The notes beneath the pieces were generated by a model. It did no database searches. It saw only the letters and a program-made list of their open reading frames with translations, and was not told where the DNA came from. A stretch of DNA of 64,000 nucleotides from Pseudomonadota bacterium (GTDB taxonomy: Bacteria; Pseudomonadota; Gammaproteobacteria; Pseudomonadales; Moraxellaceae): NCBI GenBank assembly GCA_021851865.1, contig JAJZBU010000003.1, positions 1-64,000 of the forward strand. The letters are read 5' to 3'. This document shows positions 1-7,660 of this stretch, piece after piece; the first letter of the stretch is position 1, and each line of letters begins with the position of its first letter. The position numbers and the translations under genes are program-made.

Positions 1-222
1 ATGATAAGGCAGGAGACTGACATCGACCTCGACGCGCCGGGCGATCTCATGCTTGAGATGGGCCTTGCCGCACAACAACCACCAGGGCAGTAAAAACAAC
101 GTCCACGGCTGGCGCTTGAGCATGAGCAGCAGGGACTCGACGAGCAGATCGCTGTTGAGGAGGGTTCCATCCAGATCCACGCACAAAGGTGGATCGTTTC
201 TACGCCCTTGCAAGGCCTGCAT
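1..222 (-). CDS. HAD-UbiA fusion protein, N-terminal part (gene runs off the window)
   Basis: Only the first 74 codons are present; the gene continues beyond base 1. The HAD nucleophile motif DLDGT is at residues 16-20, after which comes a hydrophobic stretch (TLFLLPWWLL). In many bacteria this start belongs to proteins with an N-terminal HAD phosphatase fused to a C-terminal UbiA prenyltransferase, an architecture suited to making polyprenyl-phosphate-pentose (attach phosphoribose to the lipid carrier, then remove the 5-phosphate). The UbiA half is not visible, so the fusion is inferred from the start and from the divergent dprE1/dprE2-like genes. I chose the ATG at 222 because AGGA lies five bases upstream; an in-frame ATG at 273 would add 17 residues. 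Confidence 0.7.
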   Translation of the reverse strand, partial: MQALQGRRNDPPLCVDLDGTLLNSDLLVESLLLMLKRQPWTLFLLPWWLLCGKAHLKHEIARRVEVDVSLLPYH

Positions 223-308
223 CCGTCCTGGTTTTGAGGGGCCATTGTAGACGATCACCCCATGAGGGGCCATACTCGTCACCAGCTCATCAAGGATGAT
301 CCCGCTTC

Positions 309-758
309 ATGCGTGCGCAACGTCAGAATCTTCACTTCGCCGCTTCCTACACCCTTTTTGCCGTGCTCTCGACGGTGCTCAATATTCTGACGCAGATATT
401 CAGCCTGCGCTGCCTGCATGCATGGGTGCAGCCTGAGCTTCTCGCCCATCGCTTCGACCTCGAGATGGCCATGCTCATGGGCACGGCCGTCGGCCTGCTG
501 TTCAAGTATGTGATGGACAAGCATTTCATCTTTGCCTTCGAGAGCGAGGACGCCCTGCACGAAGGACGCACGATGCTCCTCTATGGCCTGATGGGTGTCT
601 TCACGACCTTGGAGTTCTGGGTCATCGAGCTCCTGTTCAACCACTTTTTCTCCTTCGCTGGAGCGCGCTACGTCGGCGCCTGCGTCGGCCTCGGCCTCGG
701 CTACTGGCTCAAGTACCGCCTCGATCGCCGTTTCGTCTTTGTCGAGCGACGCGCATGA
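309..758 (+). CDS. GtrA-like small membrane protein
   Basis: This 149-residue protein has four hydrophobic segments with basic residues between them, ending in a typical GtrA tail (YWLKYRLDRRFVF). GtrA-family proteins are thought to flip or assist movement of polyprenyl-phosphate-linked sugars across the inner membrane. Its stop overlaps the start of the dprE1-like gene by ATGA, so the two are probably translationally coupled. In Mycobacterium tuberculosis the GtrA-like gene Rv3789 directly precedes dprE1 (Rv3790) and dprE2 (Rv3791), the same order as here. The flipping role is inferred from the family and context. Confidence 0.85.
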   Translation: MRAQRQNLHFAASYTLFAVLSTVLNILTQIFSLRCLHAWVQPELLAHRFDLEMAMLMGTAVGLLFKYVMDKHFIFAFESEDALHEGRTMLLYGLMGVFTTLEFWVIELLFNHFFSFAGARYVGACVGLGLGYWLKYRLDRRFVFVERRA

Positions 759-2050
759 AAGTGCAATCCTGGGGAGCGCTGGGCCGCTTCGAACATCAGG
801 TGACGGCGCTCTTCGACCGCGACCAGGTGGCCGGCCATCTGCCCACACCCGGCCTTGCGCACGGCCTCGGGCGCAGCTATGGCGACGTCGCCCTCAATCC
901 CGGTGGACACCTCTGGCTGTGCGCCGGCCTCGACCGCTTCATCGACTTCGATCCCCTCCTCGGCCGCGTGCGCTGTGAAGCCGGCGTCAGCCTCGACAGC
1001 CTGCAGCGCCTTTTTGTGCCACGCGGCTGGATGCTGCCGGTGACCCCAGGCACGCGCTGGGTCAGCGTCGGCGGCGCCATCGCCAACGATGTGCATGGCA
1101 AAAACCATCACGCACGCGGCTCCTGGGGGCATCATGTCCTGTCCTTGCGCCTGGTGCGCAGCAGCGGTGAAATCCTCGATCTCAGCCCCGACCTGCAGCC
1201 CGATCTCTTCTTTGCCACCCTCGGCGGCCTCGGCCTGACTGGCGTCATCACCGAAGTCGAATTGCAGCTGATGCCGGTCGCTGGACCCTGGCTCGACAGC
1301 GAGACCATCGCCTTTCATGGTCTCGACGAGTTCTTCACCCTCTCGACCTTGTCGGAAGCGACCTGGGAGTACAGCGTCGCCTGGATCGACTGCCTGTCCG
1401 GCCAGAAAGTACGCGGCCTGTTCATGCGCGCCAAACCCTGTGCAGAAGATTTTGATGAAGAAGGCCCCCAGTCATCTCAGACGGCGTTGCAAGTGCCGCT
1501 GACGCCGCCCTTCTCCCTGGTCAACGCCTGGAGTCTGCGCGCCTTCAACGAGCTCTATTTTCGCAAGCACGCCAACGATGGCGAAGCGCGCGTGCACTAT
1601 CAGCCCTTTTTCTATCCTCTCGACCATGTCGGTCACTGGAACCGCATCTATGGTCGTCGCGGCTTCTACCAGTATCAGAGCGTCATCCCCACCGCCCACG
1701 CCGAAGCGGCCACCGCCGCCATGCTGACGGAGATCCAGCGCAGCGGTCAGGGCTCCTTTCTGGCGGTGCTGAAGATGTTCGGACGCATGCCCTCACTCGG
1801 CCTGCTCAGCTTTCCCATGCCAGGTGTCACCCTGGCCCTCGATTTTCCGCAGCGTGGCGCCGCCACCTTGCGTCTGTTCGAACGCCTCGACGCCATCGTC
1901 GCCGGCGCTGGCGGCCGTCTCTACATGGGCAAGGACGCGCGCATGCCGGCGACCTTGTTTCAGCAGGGCTATCCGCAGTGGTCTCTTTTTCAGTCTTTGC
2001 GCGATCCGGGCATCAGCTCGGCGATGTCGCGCCGTTTGATGGGATCTTGA
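755..2050 (+). CDS. dprE1: DprE1-like FAD-dependent decaprenylphosphoryl-ribose 2-oxidase
   Basis: This 431-residue FAD_binding_4 oxidoreductase would oxidise C2 of polyprenyl-phosphoryl-ribose, the first half of epimerisation to the arabinose form. The FAD-binding region is clear: GRSYGD at 39-44 and VGGAIANDVHGKNHH ending near 119, matching the His-containing HGKNHH stretch of mycobacterial DprE1. The C-terminal GKDAR (Lys393) corresponds to the active-site lysine K418. The residue equivalent to benzothiazinone target Cys387 (in CVDFP) is Ala361 (in ALDFP). It starts inside the stop of gtrA and is followed after one base by the dprE2-like gene. Mycobacterial DprE1 is about 460 residues, so this one is slightly short but looks complete. 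Confidence 0.85.
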   Translation: MKVQSWGALGRFEHQVTALFDRDQVAGHLPTPGLAHGLGRSYGDVALNPGGHLWLCAGLDRFIDFDPLLGRVRCEAGVSLDSLQRLFVPRGWMLPVTPGTRWVSVGGAIANDVHGKNHHARGSWGHHVLSLRLVRSSGEILDLSPDLQPDLFFATLGGLGLTGVITEVELQLMPVAGPWLDSETIAFHGLDEFFTLSTLSEATWEYSVAWIDCLSGQKVRGLFMRAKPCAEDFDEEGPQSSQTALQVPLTPPFSLVNAWSLRAFNELYFRKHANDGEARVHYQPFFYPLDHVGHWNRIYGRRGFYQYQSVIPTAHAEAATAAMLTEIQRSGQGSFLAVLKMFGRMPSLGLLSFPMPGVTLALDFPQRGAATLRLFERLDAIVAGAGGRLYMGKDARMPATLFQQGYPQWSLFQSLRDPGISSAMSRRLMGS

Positions 2051-2051
2051 T

Positions 2052-2792
2052 ATGACGCAGGCTCTGCGTGTCCTCGCCATCGGTGCGAGTTCCGGCATTC
2101 TCACCCACTGTCTGCGCCAGCGCGTGCAAGGGCAGGTGGTGCATGGCGTCTTGGTCGGCCGTGACTCGCGCAAACTGCAGCAGATCGCCGACGACCTGCG
2201 CGTACGCAGCCCGGAAAGCAGCTGGCGCATCGAGACCGTCGATTTTGAAGACGCGAACGCCATCCAGACACTGATCGACAGCGTCGGCGTCATCGACCTC
2301 GCCTACGTCGCACACGGCGCCCTCATCGAACAGAGCGAATGCGAGCAGGATCTGACGCGCACACGCGCCTCCCTGGCGATCAACGCCCTCTCCCCGGCGC
2401 TCTTCTGCGAAGCGATCGCGCACCGCCTCGAACAGCAGGGGCAGGGACAGCTAGTCATCTTCGGTTCCGTCGCCGGCGATCGCGGTCGTCGCTCCAACTA
2501 CGTCTATGGCGCCAGCAAGGGCCTGCTGGCGCGCTATGCCCAGGGCTTGCAGCACCGCTTCGCCGCCACCGCCATCCGTATCACCCTGGTCAAACCCGGC
2601 CCCACCGCCACGGCGATGACCGCGCATCTCGCCACCAGCACCCGCCTCGCTCCCGTCGACAAGGTCGCCGCCTGCATCGAGAAGGGCGTCCGCGCCGGCC
2701 GCCCCGTCGTCTATGCGCCGCCCCTGTGGGCGCTGATCATGCTCGTCATCATGCATCTGCCACGCTTCGTCTTCAACCGCATGAAGATCTAA
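2052..2792 (+). CDS. dprE2: DprE2-like short-chain dehydrogenase (keto-arabinose reductase)
   Basis: This 246-residue SDR has the nucleotide-binding start IGASSGI near residue 10 and the catalytic YGASKG near residues 155-160. A hydrophobic C-terminal stretch (LWALIMLVIMHLP) resembles the tail seen in DprE2-like enzymes. Paired with DprE1 it would reduce the 2-keto intermediate to polyprenyl-phosphoryl-D-arabinose using NADH or NADPH. It follows dprE1 with a single-base gap in the same operon. SDR sequences alone do not fix the substrate, so the assignment rests on the dprE1 neighbour. The 176 bases after its stop hold no gene I can recognise. Confidence 0.75.
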   Translation: MTQALRVLAIGASSGILTHCLRQRVQGQVVHGVLVGRDSRKLQQIADDLRVRSPESSWRIETVDFEDANAIQTLIDSVGVIDLAYVAHGALIEQSECEQDLTRTRASLAINALSPALFCEAIAHRLEQQGQGQLVIFGSVAGDRGRRSNYVYGASKGLLARYAQGLQHRFAATAIRITLVKPGPTATAMTAHLATSTRLAPVDKVAACIEKGVRAGRPVVYAPPLWALIMLVIMHLPRFVFNRMKI

Positions 2793-2968
2793 GCCGATGG
2801 CGAGCAAGTCCTGCGGTTTGGGTTCTTCCTCGCCACGCTCACCATGGCCAGTGACGCAAATAGAGCGCGTAGCGACGCGGTGTCATCGCTGATAAAAGCA
2901 AGCAGCAACTGCAGTCCGACCATGAGGTCTAAACAGCAGCACTGACCGACGCTAGCGTATCTCTGCCA

Positions 2969-4129
2969 TCACCCGGCGACGAGCTGATCGAGAACTCTGT
3001 TGAGAAAGCGATAGCCAAGATCGGTGCAGCGCCAGCGCTGGCTGTCATCGGCGATCAGGCCCTGCTGACGGGCTGGCGCCAGACAATGCTCGGCGATCTG
3101 GGTGCTGCAGCCGGTGCGCTGCTCGAAGAGTGCGCGGTCCACCCCCTGGCGCAGGCGCAGGGCGTTCATGAAGAACTCGAAGGGCAGCTCGCCGGCAGCA
3201 ACGATCTGCCGCTCGGCGTGGCGGCCGCTGTCCATGGCGCGCAGGTAGTCGGCCGGCAAGCGGCTCTGCTGGTAGCGCCAGATCTGACCCTCGCGGGTGG
3301 CCTTGCCGTGTGCACCGGCGCCGATCGCCAGATAGTCGCCGAAGGTCCAGTAGTTGAGGTTGTGGGCGCAAGCGCGTCCACGCGCCCAGGCCGAGACCTC
3401 GTACTGCGCGTAGCCGGCGGCCTGCAACAGGGCGCTGCCTTCGGCGTCGATGGCCTCGAGGATCTCGGCCTCAGGCAGGCGCGGACGCTGGCGATAGAAG
3501 ACGGTGTTCGGCTCGAGGGTGAGCTGATACCAGGAGATCTGCTCGGGTTCCTGAGCGAGCGCCTGGCGCAGGTCGTGCAGGGCGGCGGCAAGATCCTGGC
3601 CGGGCAGGCCGTGCATGAGATCGAGATTGATGCGCGTGAAGCCGGCCTGGCGCAAGGTGGCGATCGCTTGACGCGCATCGGCGCTGCCATGGATGCGACC
3701 GAGGGCGGTGAGCATGCCGTCATCGAAACTCTGCATACCGAGGGAAACACGGTTGATACCGGCCGCGCGATAGGTCGCCCAGTCGCCGTGTTCCATGGTG
3801 CCGGGATTGGCCTCGAGGGTGACCTCGCAGTCGGCGTCGCTGCCGACACGCTCTGCGATGTCCTGCAGCAGCCCGGCATAGAAAGCCGGTGACAGCAGGG
3901 ACGGCGTACCGCCGCCAAAAAAGATCGACACCAGAGCGCGCCCCTGCACCAGATCGAGCTGGCTGTCGAGATCGGCGATAAGAGCGCGGCGATAGGCGAG
4001 CTCGGGCAGGGCCTGCGGTGCAGTGTGCGAATTGAAGTCGCAGTAAGGACACTTGCGCACACACCAGGGCAGGTGCACATACAGGGCCAGCGGGATATCA
4101 GCGACGTTCACCGCCACCTCCTCGGTCAT
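2969..4129 (-). CDS. hemW: HemW, radical SAM heme chaperone
   Basis: This 386-residue protein has the radical-SAM cluster motif CVRKCPYC (Cys23, Cys27, Cys30) soon after the start, then FFGGGTPSLL and the EANPGT block typical of the HemN/HemW superfamily. HemW binds heme and passes it to membrane respiratory proteins. It is often misnamed oxygen-independent coproporphyrinogen oxidase, but it lacks the N-terminal extension of true HemN. In gammaproteobacteria the gene often follows rdgB, but here it stands alone with its 3' end facing dprE2. The ATG start gives the normal family length. Confidence 0.9.
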   Translation of the reverse strand: MTEEVAVNVADIPLALYVHLPWCVRKCPYCDFNSHTAPQALPELAYRRALIADLDSQLDLVQGRALVSIFFGGGTPSLLSPAFYAGLLQDIAERVGSDADCEVTLEANPGTMEHGDWATYRAAGINRVSLGMQSFDDGMLTALGRIHGSADARQAIATLRQAGFTRINLDLMHGLPGQDLAAALHDLRQALAQEPEQISWYQLTLEPNTVFYRQRPRLPEAEILEAIDAEGSALLQAAGYAQYEVSAWARGRACAHNLNYWTFGDYLAIGAGAHGKATREGQIWRYQQSRLPADYLRAMDSGRHAERQIVAAGELPFEFFMNALRLRQGVDRALFEQRTGCSTQIAEHCLAPARQQGLIADDSQRWRCTDLGYRFLNRVLDQLVAG

Positions 4130-4349
4130 CGGCCCCCGAGTGTAGAGCCTGAGCGCGCCCGCGCCTAGCGTAGCGTCGCTGGCGCTGCAAGCCGCCGCTC
4201 AGAGCAAGTCTTTTTGTTTTGACGGCTTTCAGCGCCAGCGCCGACCTCCTCGGGACGATGCGGGGGCTTCCTATCGTGGTCTTCATGAAGGTACTTGTCT
4301 CATACATGTTATGATCGACGACTTCCTCGGTGACCGACGATGACTGACC

Positions 4350-4796
4350 ATGCGCATGAATGTCTTCAGTGACTATTGTCTCCGTACCTTGACCTATCTC
4401 GGCGCCCACCCTGATGCGCGCATGACGCGCGCGCAGATCGCCCAGGCCTATGGCATCTCCGACAACCATTTGATGAAGGTGATCAACTGGCTGGCGCGTG
4501 AGGGCTTCATCGTCACCGTCCGCGGCAAGGGCGGCGGCATCCAGCTCGCGCGGGCGCCGGCAGCGATCAACCTTGGTCAGGTGATCCGGCGCAGTGAGGA
4601 AGGTTCGGTCCTGGTCGAGTGCTTCGATCGCGAGCAATCGACCTGCCGCATCGAAGCGGCCTGCCGCCTCAAGACGGTGCTCGCCGAGGCTCTGGAGGCG
4701 ATGTACGCGGTGCTCGATCGCTATACGCTGGAAGATCTGCTGCAAGCACCGGAACAAATCGTCCGTCTGCTCGCTTTGACTTCGACGGATGCTTGA
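4350..4796 (+). CDS. Rrf2-family regulator, NsrR-like
   Basis: This 148-residue winged-helix protein begins MRMNVFSDYCLRTLTYLG, as NsrR proteins do, and has a recognition-helix region (ISDNHLMKVINWLAREG). Three cysteines lie in CFDREQSTCRIEAACRLK, spaced C-x7-C-x5-C, fitting an Fe-S ligand set like that of the nitric-oxide sensor NsrR. It probably represses genes for NO detoxification, but no such target lies beside it, so the targets must be elsewhere. The 220 bases upstream, between it and the divergent hemW, contain AT-rich sequence but no operator I can defend. IscR or another Rrf2 subgroup is less likely given the N-terminal match. Confidence 0.8.
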   Translation: MRMNVFSDYCLRTLTYLGAHPDARMTRAQIAQAYGISDNHLMKVINWLAREGFIVTVRGKGGGIQLARAPAAINLGQVIRRSEEGSVLVECFDREQSTCRIEAACRLKTVLAEALEAMYAVLDRYTLEDLLQAPEQIVRLLALTSTDA

Positions 4797-4833
4797 TCCG
4801 CATCAATTTATGAATATTTTTTTAAAAAGATCC

Positions 4834-4862
4834 TTGTAGAGCGCAGCGTCGTCGGCTAATCC
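4834..4862 (+). promoter_or_regulatory. Candidate sigma70 promoter for the lipoprotein gene
   Basis: TTGTAG at 4834-4839 and TAATCC at 4857-4862 are separated by 17 bases, in an AT-richer stretch 37 bases before the lipoprotein ATG, which has the SD CAGGAG. The match to consensus is only moderate. Confidence 0.3.
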
Positions 4863-4898
4863 TGATTATGAAACTTTATTCATTCAGGAGCCTGCGCC

Positions 4899-6764
4899 AT
4901 GAAAGCCGTCTTCCCTCTTACCACCCTCTCCTTTTGCCTCTTCCTCGCCGCTTGTGGTGGTGGCGGTGGTGGTGGCGGCAGCAGCAGCGCCAGCGGCCCG
5001 TCGATCAGCGGTGTAGCGGCGAGCGGTAGCCCGATCACGCCGGCGATGAATGGCGTCGTCACCCTCAAGGACTCCTCGTCGACGCCGAAGATGGTGGCCA
5101 CCGCCACCGACGCCAACGGTAACTACAGCTTCACGGCGGCGCAGCTGGCCGGCTTGACCGCGCCTTTCATGCTCGAGATCAGCTATCAGGTCGGGGGCGT
5201 CAATTACTATTTGCACTCGGCGGCTACCGCCGCTGACCTCAGTTCCGGCAAGGCGACGATCAACATCACGCCGCTGACCGATCTGGTCATTGCCACCGTC
5301 GCCCATGAAATCGCGCAGAACGTCTTCAATCAGGGTAACTTCGCCGCCACCTTGACCAGCTCGGCCCTGCAGGCCGGCGCCACGGCGCTGGCAGCACAGC
5401 TGCAGCCGGTGCTGCAAGCGGAGGGAGTGAGCGCCTCGGTCGATCTGCTGCATCAATCCTTCCAGGCCAACGGCAGCGGCCTCGACGGCGTGCTCGACAG
5501 CCTCAAGGTGACCGTCGATCCGACGACCCAGCAGGCCACCGTCGTCGATCGCCTCAACCAGCAGTCCATCATCGACGACATCACCCAGGCCGCCACCAGC
5601 AACACCGCCGTACTCAGTACCAGCGGCAGTGTTCCGCTCACCGATCTGCAGGCGATCAACCTGGCCCTGCAGAATCTGAGCAAGGAGATGAGCGCGGCGA
5701 GCTCAGCCAGTGATCCGGCCCTGCTCGCCTATTTCGATCAGAGCAACTTCCAGGATGATGGCAAGAGCCTCGCCCTGTTCCTGCAGCAGGTCACCTCACA
5801 GCCGGCAGTGGCGGGCGGCAACCTCGTCATCAGCAACGTCGTGCTGAGCGCCGTACCAGCCTGGGTGAGCAACGTGCCGAGCGGCGCGACCGCCTATCTG
5901 GCGCACTTCCAGGTGACCATGAACAAGAGCCCGTCCGAGCACGCCTTCGTCGTCTATAAGAACGCTGCCGGCACCTGGCTGGTCCTCGGCAACCAGCGCA
6001 TCATGCGCACCGAGATCGACGCCATCGCCGCCCAGAATACCGTGCCGAACGGCAATGGCTCCTTCACCACCAGCGCCTGCAGCGGCCTGCTCATCGACAT
6101 CGCCGACAAGGGTGGCACGGCCGGCGTCAACTATGCCGTGATCAGCGGCCCGGGCGTGCCCAACGGCCTGATCGCCTTCAATGACGGCAGCGGCCTGCCC
6201 GACAGCTTCCAGTTGTCGACGTCGACCTATCAGGGGACGACGACCACGCCTCTGCCGATGAGCAGCGCCTGCTTCTTCACGCAACTGCTGGCGCTCAACG
6301 ACAGCCAGATCGCAGCGGTGCCAGCCGGCGGCGCCTACACCGTCGCTCTGTACAACGACAACGGCACGCCGACCAATCCGGGCGACGACATCCTCAAGGC
6401 CACCTACACCGTGCACCTGGCGGCGCAACCGCTGCTCTCCACCCAGCTCAGCGGCGTCTTCGCCAGCAATCCGACGGCCTCGTCCTCGCTGCTCATCGCG
6501 GCAGCGGCGACGGCCGGTAGCAGCGCCGACATGGTCAACTTCACCTGGACGCCGCCGACGGTCCCCGGCCTCTTTGCCGATGACTTGTGGGTCTGGGTGG
6601 CGAATGCGACGACGAACAATCTTGGCGTCGATACGAGTCTTGCCTCCGGCGACACCACGGCGCAAGTGGCCATTCCCAGCCTGAGCAACGCCACCAGCGG
6701 CGGTGGCAACATCGAGTACACCGACAGCAGCTATCGCCTGTACTGGACCTCAGTCAACTTCTGA
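4899..6764 (+). CDS. Large exported lipoprotein with poly-glycine linker, function unknown
   Basis: The 621-residue product has a lipoprotein signal peptide with lipobox LAAC (Cys19), followed at once by eight glycines and a Ser-rich linker, so the body would be tethered to the outer membrane on a flexible arm. Residues about 35-75 (GVVTLKDS ... TDANGNYSF) resemble a carboxypeptidase-regulatory-like or transthyretin-like beta domain. The rest is rich in Ala, Thr, Ser and Asn with no enzyme motif I recognise. AGGAG lies just upstream of the ATG. It appears monocistronic. A surface or cell-envelope binding role is possible but not shown. Confidence 0.7.
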   Translation: MKAVFPLTTLSFCLFLAACGGGGGGGGSSSASGPSISGVAASGSPITPAMNGVVTLKDSSSTPKMVATATDANGNYSFTAAQLAGLTAPFMLEISYQVGGVNYYLHSAATAADLSSGKATINITPLTDLVIATVAHEIAQNVFNQGNFAATLTSSALQAGATALAAQLQPVLQAEGVSASVDLLHQSFQANGSGLDGVLDSLKVTVDPTTQQATVVDRLNQQSIIDDITQAATSNTAVLSTSGSVPLTDLQAINLALQNLSKEMSAASSASDPALLAYFDQSNFQDDGKSLALFLQQVTSQPAVAGGNLVISNVVLSAVPAWVSNVPSGATAYLAHFQVTMNKSPSEHAFVVYKNAAGTWLVLGNQRIMRTEIDAIAAQNTVPNGNGSFTTSACSGLLIDIADKGGTAGVNYAVISGPGVPNGLIAFNDGSGLPDSFQLSTSTYQGTTTTPLPMSSACFFTQLLALNDSQIAAVPAGGAYTVALYNDNGTPTNPGDDILKATYTVHLAAQPLLSTQLSGVFASNPTASSSLLIAAAATAGSSADMVNFTWTPPTVPGLFADDLWVWVANATTNNLGVDTSLASGDTTAQVAIPSLSNATSGGGNIEYTDSSYRLYWTSVNF

Positions 6765-6775
6765 GGCTGGCGGAT

Positions 6776-6809
6776 GCGGGGGGAGGCTATGTTAGACTGC
6801 CTCCCCCGC
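6776..6809 (+). other. Strong GC hairpin between the lipoprotein gene and uppP
   Basis: GCGGGGGGAGGC pairs with GCCTCCCCCGC (one bulged G) across an 11-base loop, starting 12 bases after the lipoprotein stop. There is no T-run, so it may be a 3'-end stabiliser or a weak terminator rather than a classic intrinsic terminator. Confidence 0.45.
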
Positions 6810-6828
6810 TCCCGCCCGTGAGGACGCC

Positions 6829-7653
6829 GTGACCCTGCTTCAGATCATCATCCTGGCCGCCGTGCAAGGCGCCGCCGAACTGCTGCCGGTGTCGAGCTCG
6901 GCGCACGTCATCGTCGCTGAGAAGCTGATGGGCCTCGACCCGACAGCGCCGGCGATGACCCTGCTCCTGGTCATGCTGCACACCGGCACCATGTTCGCGG
7001 TCATCACTTATTTCTGGTCATCCTGGCGGCAGACCTATTTCAGCGCCTGGTCGGGCTTTCGCCAGCAGATGAGCTGGATCGTCCTGGCCACCGCCGCCAC
7101 CGGCGGTGTCGGTCTCGTCCTGCTCAAGCTGATCACGCACCTGCTGCAGCCGACGCATGCGCACTTCGAGATCGAGCAGCTCTTCGGCAATACCCGGTTG
7201 ATCAGCGCCGCCCTCGCCGTCGCCGGCGTCTTCATTTTGCTGGCCGCACGGCGACCGAGTGGCGACGCCGCCATCGGCACACGCAGCGCCCTGCTCACCG
7301 GTTTGGTGCAGGGCTTGTGCCTGCCCTTCCGTGGTTTCTCGCGCTCGGGAGCGACGATCTCGACGGCGCTGCTGCTCGGCGTGTCGCGCCGGCAGGCCGA
7401 GGAGTTCAGCTTCGCCCTCGCCGTCGCCCTGACGCCGGTGGTCATCGTCAAGGAAGCCTGGCGCCTGTTCAAGAGCAGCGCCGACACGCACGCCCTGACG
7501 CAGGCTCTCACCCCTTCCCTGCTCGGCATGATCTTCAGCTACGGCGCCGGGCTGCTCGCCCTGCGCTGGCTGTCGCGCTGGCTGGAAGCGGGTCGCTGGT
7601 CCTATTTTGGCGTCTACTGCCTGGTCGCCGCCGTCGGCGTCGCCTGTCTGTAA
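6829..7653 (+). CDS. uppP: Undecaprenyl-diphosphatase UppP (BacA family)
   Basis: This 274-residue multi-pass protein has the first BacA motif as QGAAELLPVSSSAH (Gln13, Glu17, His26) and the second as RGFSRSGAT. BacA proteins dephosphorylate undecaprenyl diphosphate at the outer face of the inner membrane, recycling the lipid carrier and giving bacitracin resistance. Two positions differ from the E. coli pattern: the first acidic residue is Gln, which the family accepts, and the usual PG before the second motif is RG. It starts with GTG preceded by GAGGAC. Its 3' end lies seven bases from the convergent GMC oxidoreductase gene. It may be a paralog rather than the main UppP. Confidence 0.85.
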   Translation: MTLLQIIILAAVQGAAELLPVSSSAHVIVAEKLMGLDPTAPAMTLLLVMLHTGTMFAVITYFWSSWRQTYFSAWSGFRQQMSWIVLATAATGGVGLVLLKLITHLLQPTHAHFEIEQLFGNTRLISAALAVAGVFILLAARRPSGDAAIGTRSALLTGLVQGLCLPFRGFSRSGATISTALLLGVSRRQAEEFSFALAVALTPVVIVKEAWRLFKSSADTHALTQALTPSLLGMIFSYGAGLLALRWLSRWLEAGRWSYFGVYCLVAAVGVACL

Positions 7654-7660
7654 AGCCGGC

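Noticed and set aside
2969..4129. Annotation as coproporphyrinogen III dehydrogenase HemN
   Set aside because: The protein is HemW-length and lacks the N-terminal extension and residues of true HemN.
4285..4320. Possible NsrR operator upstream of the Rrf2 gene
   Set aside because: The two halves (AAGGTACTT and ATACATGTT) do not form a convincing inverted repeat and match the consensus poorly.
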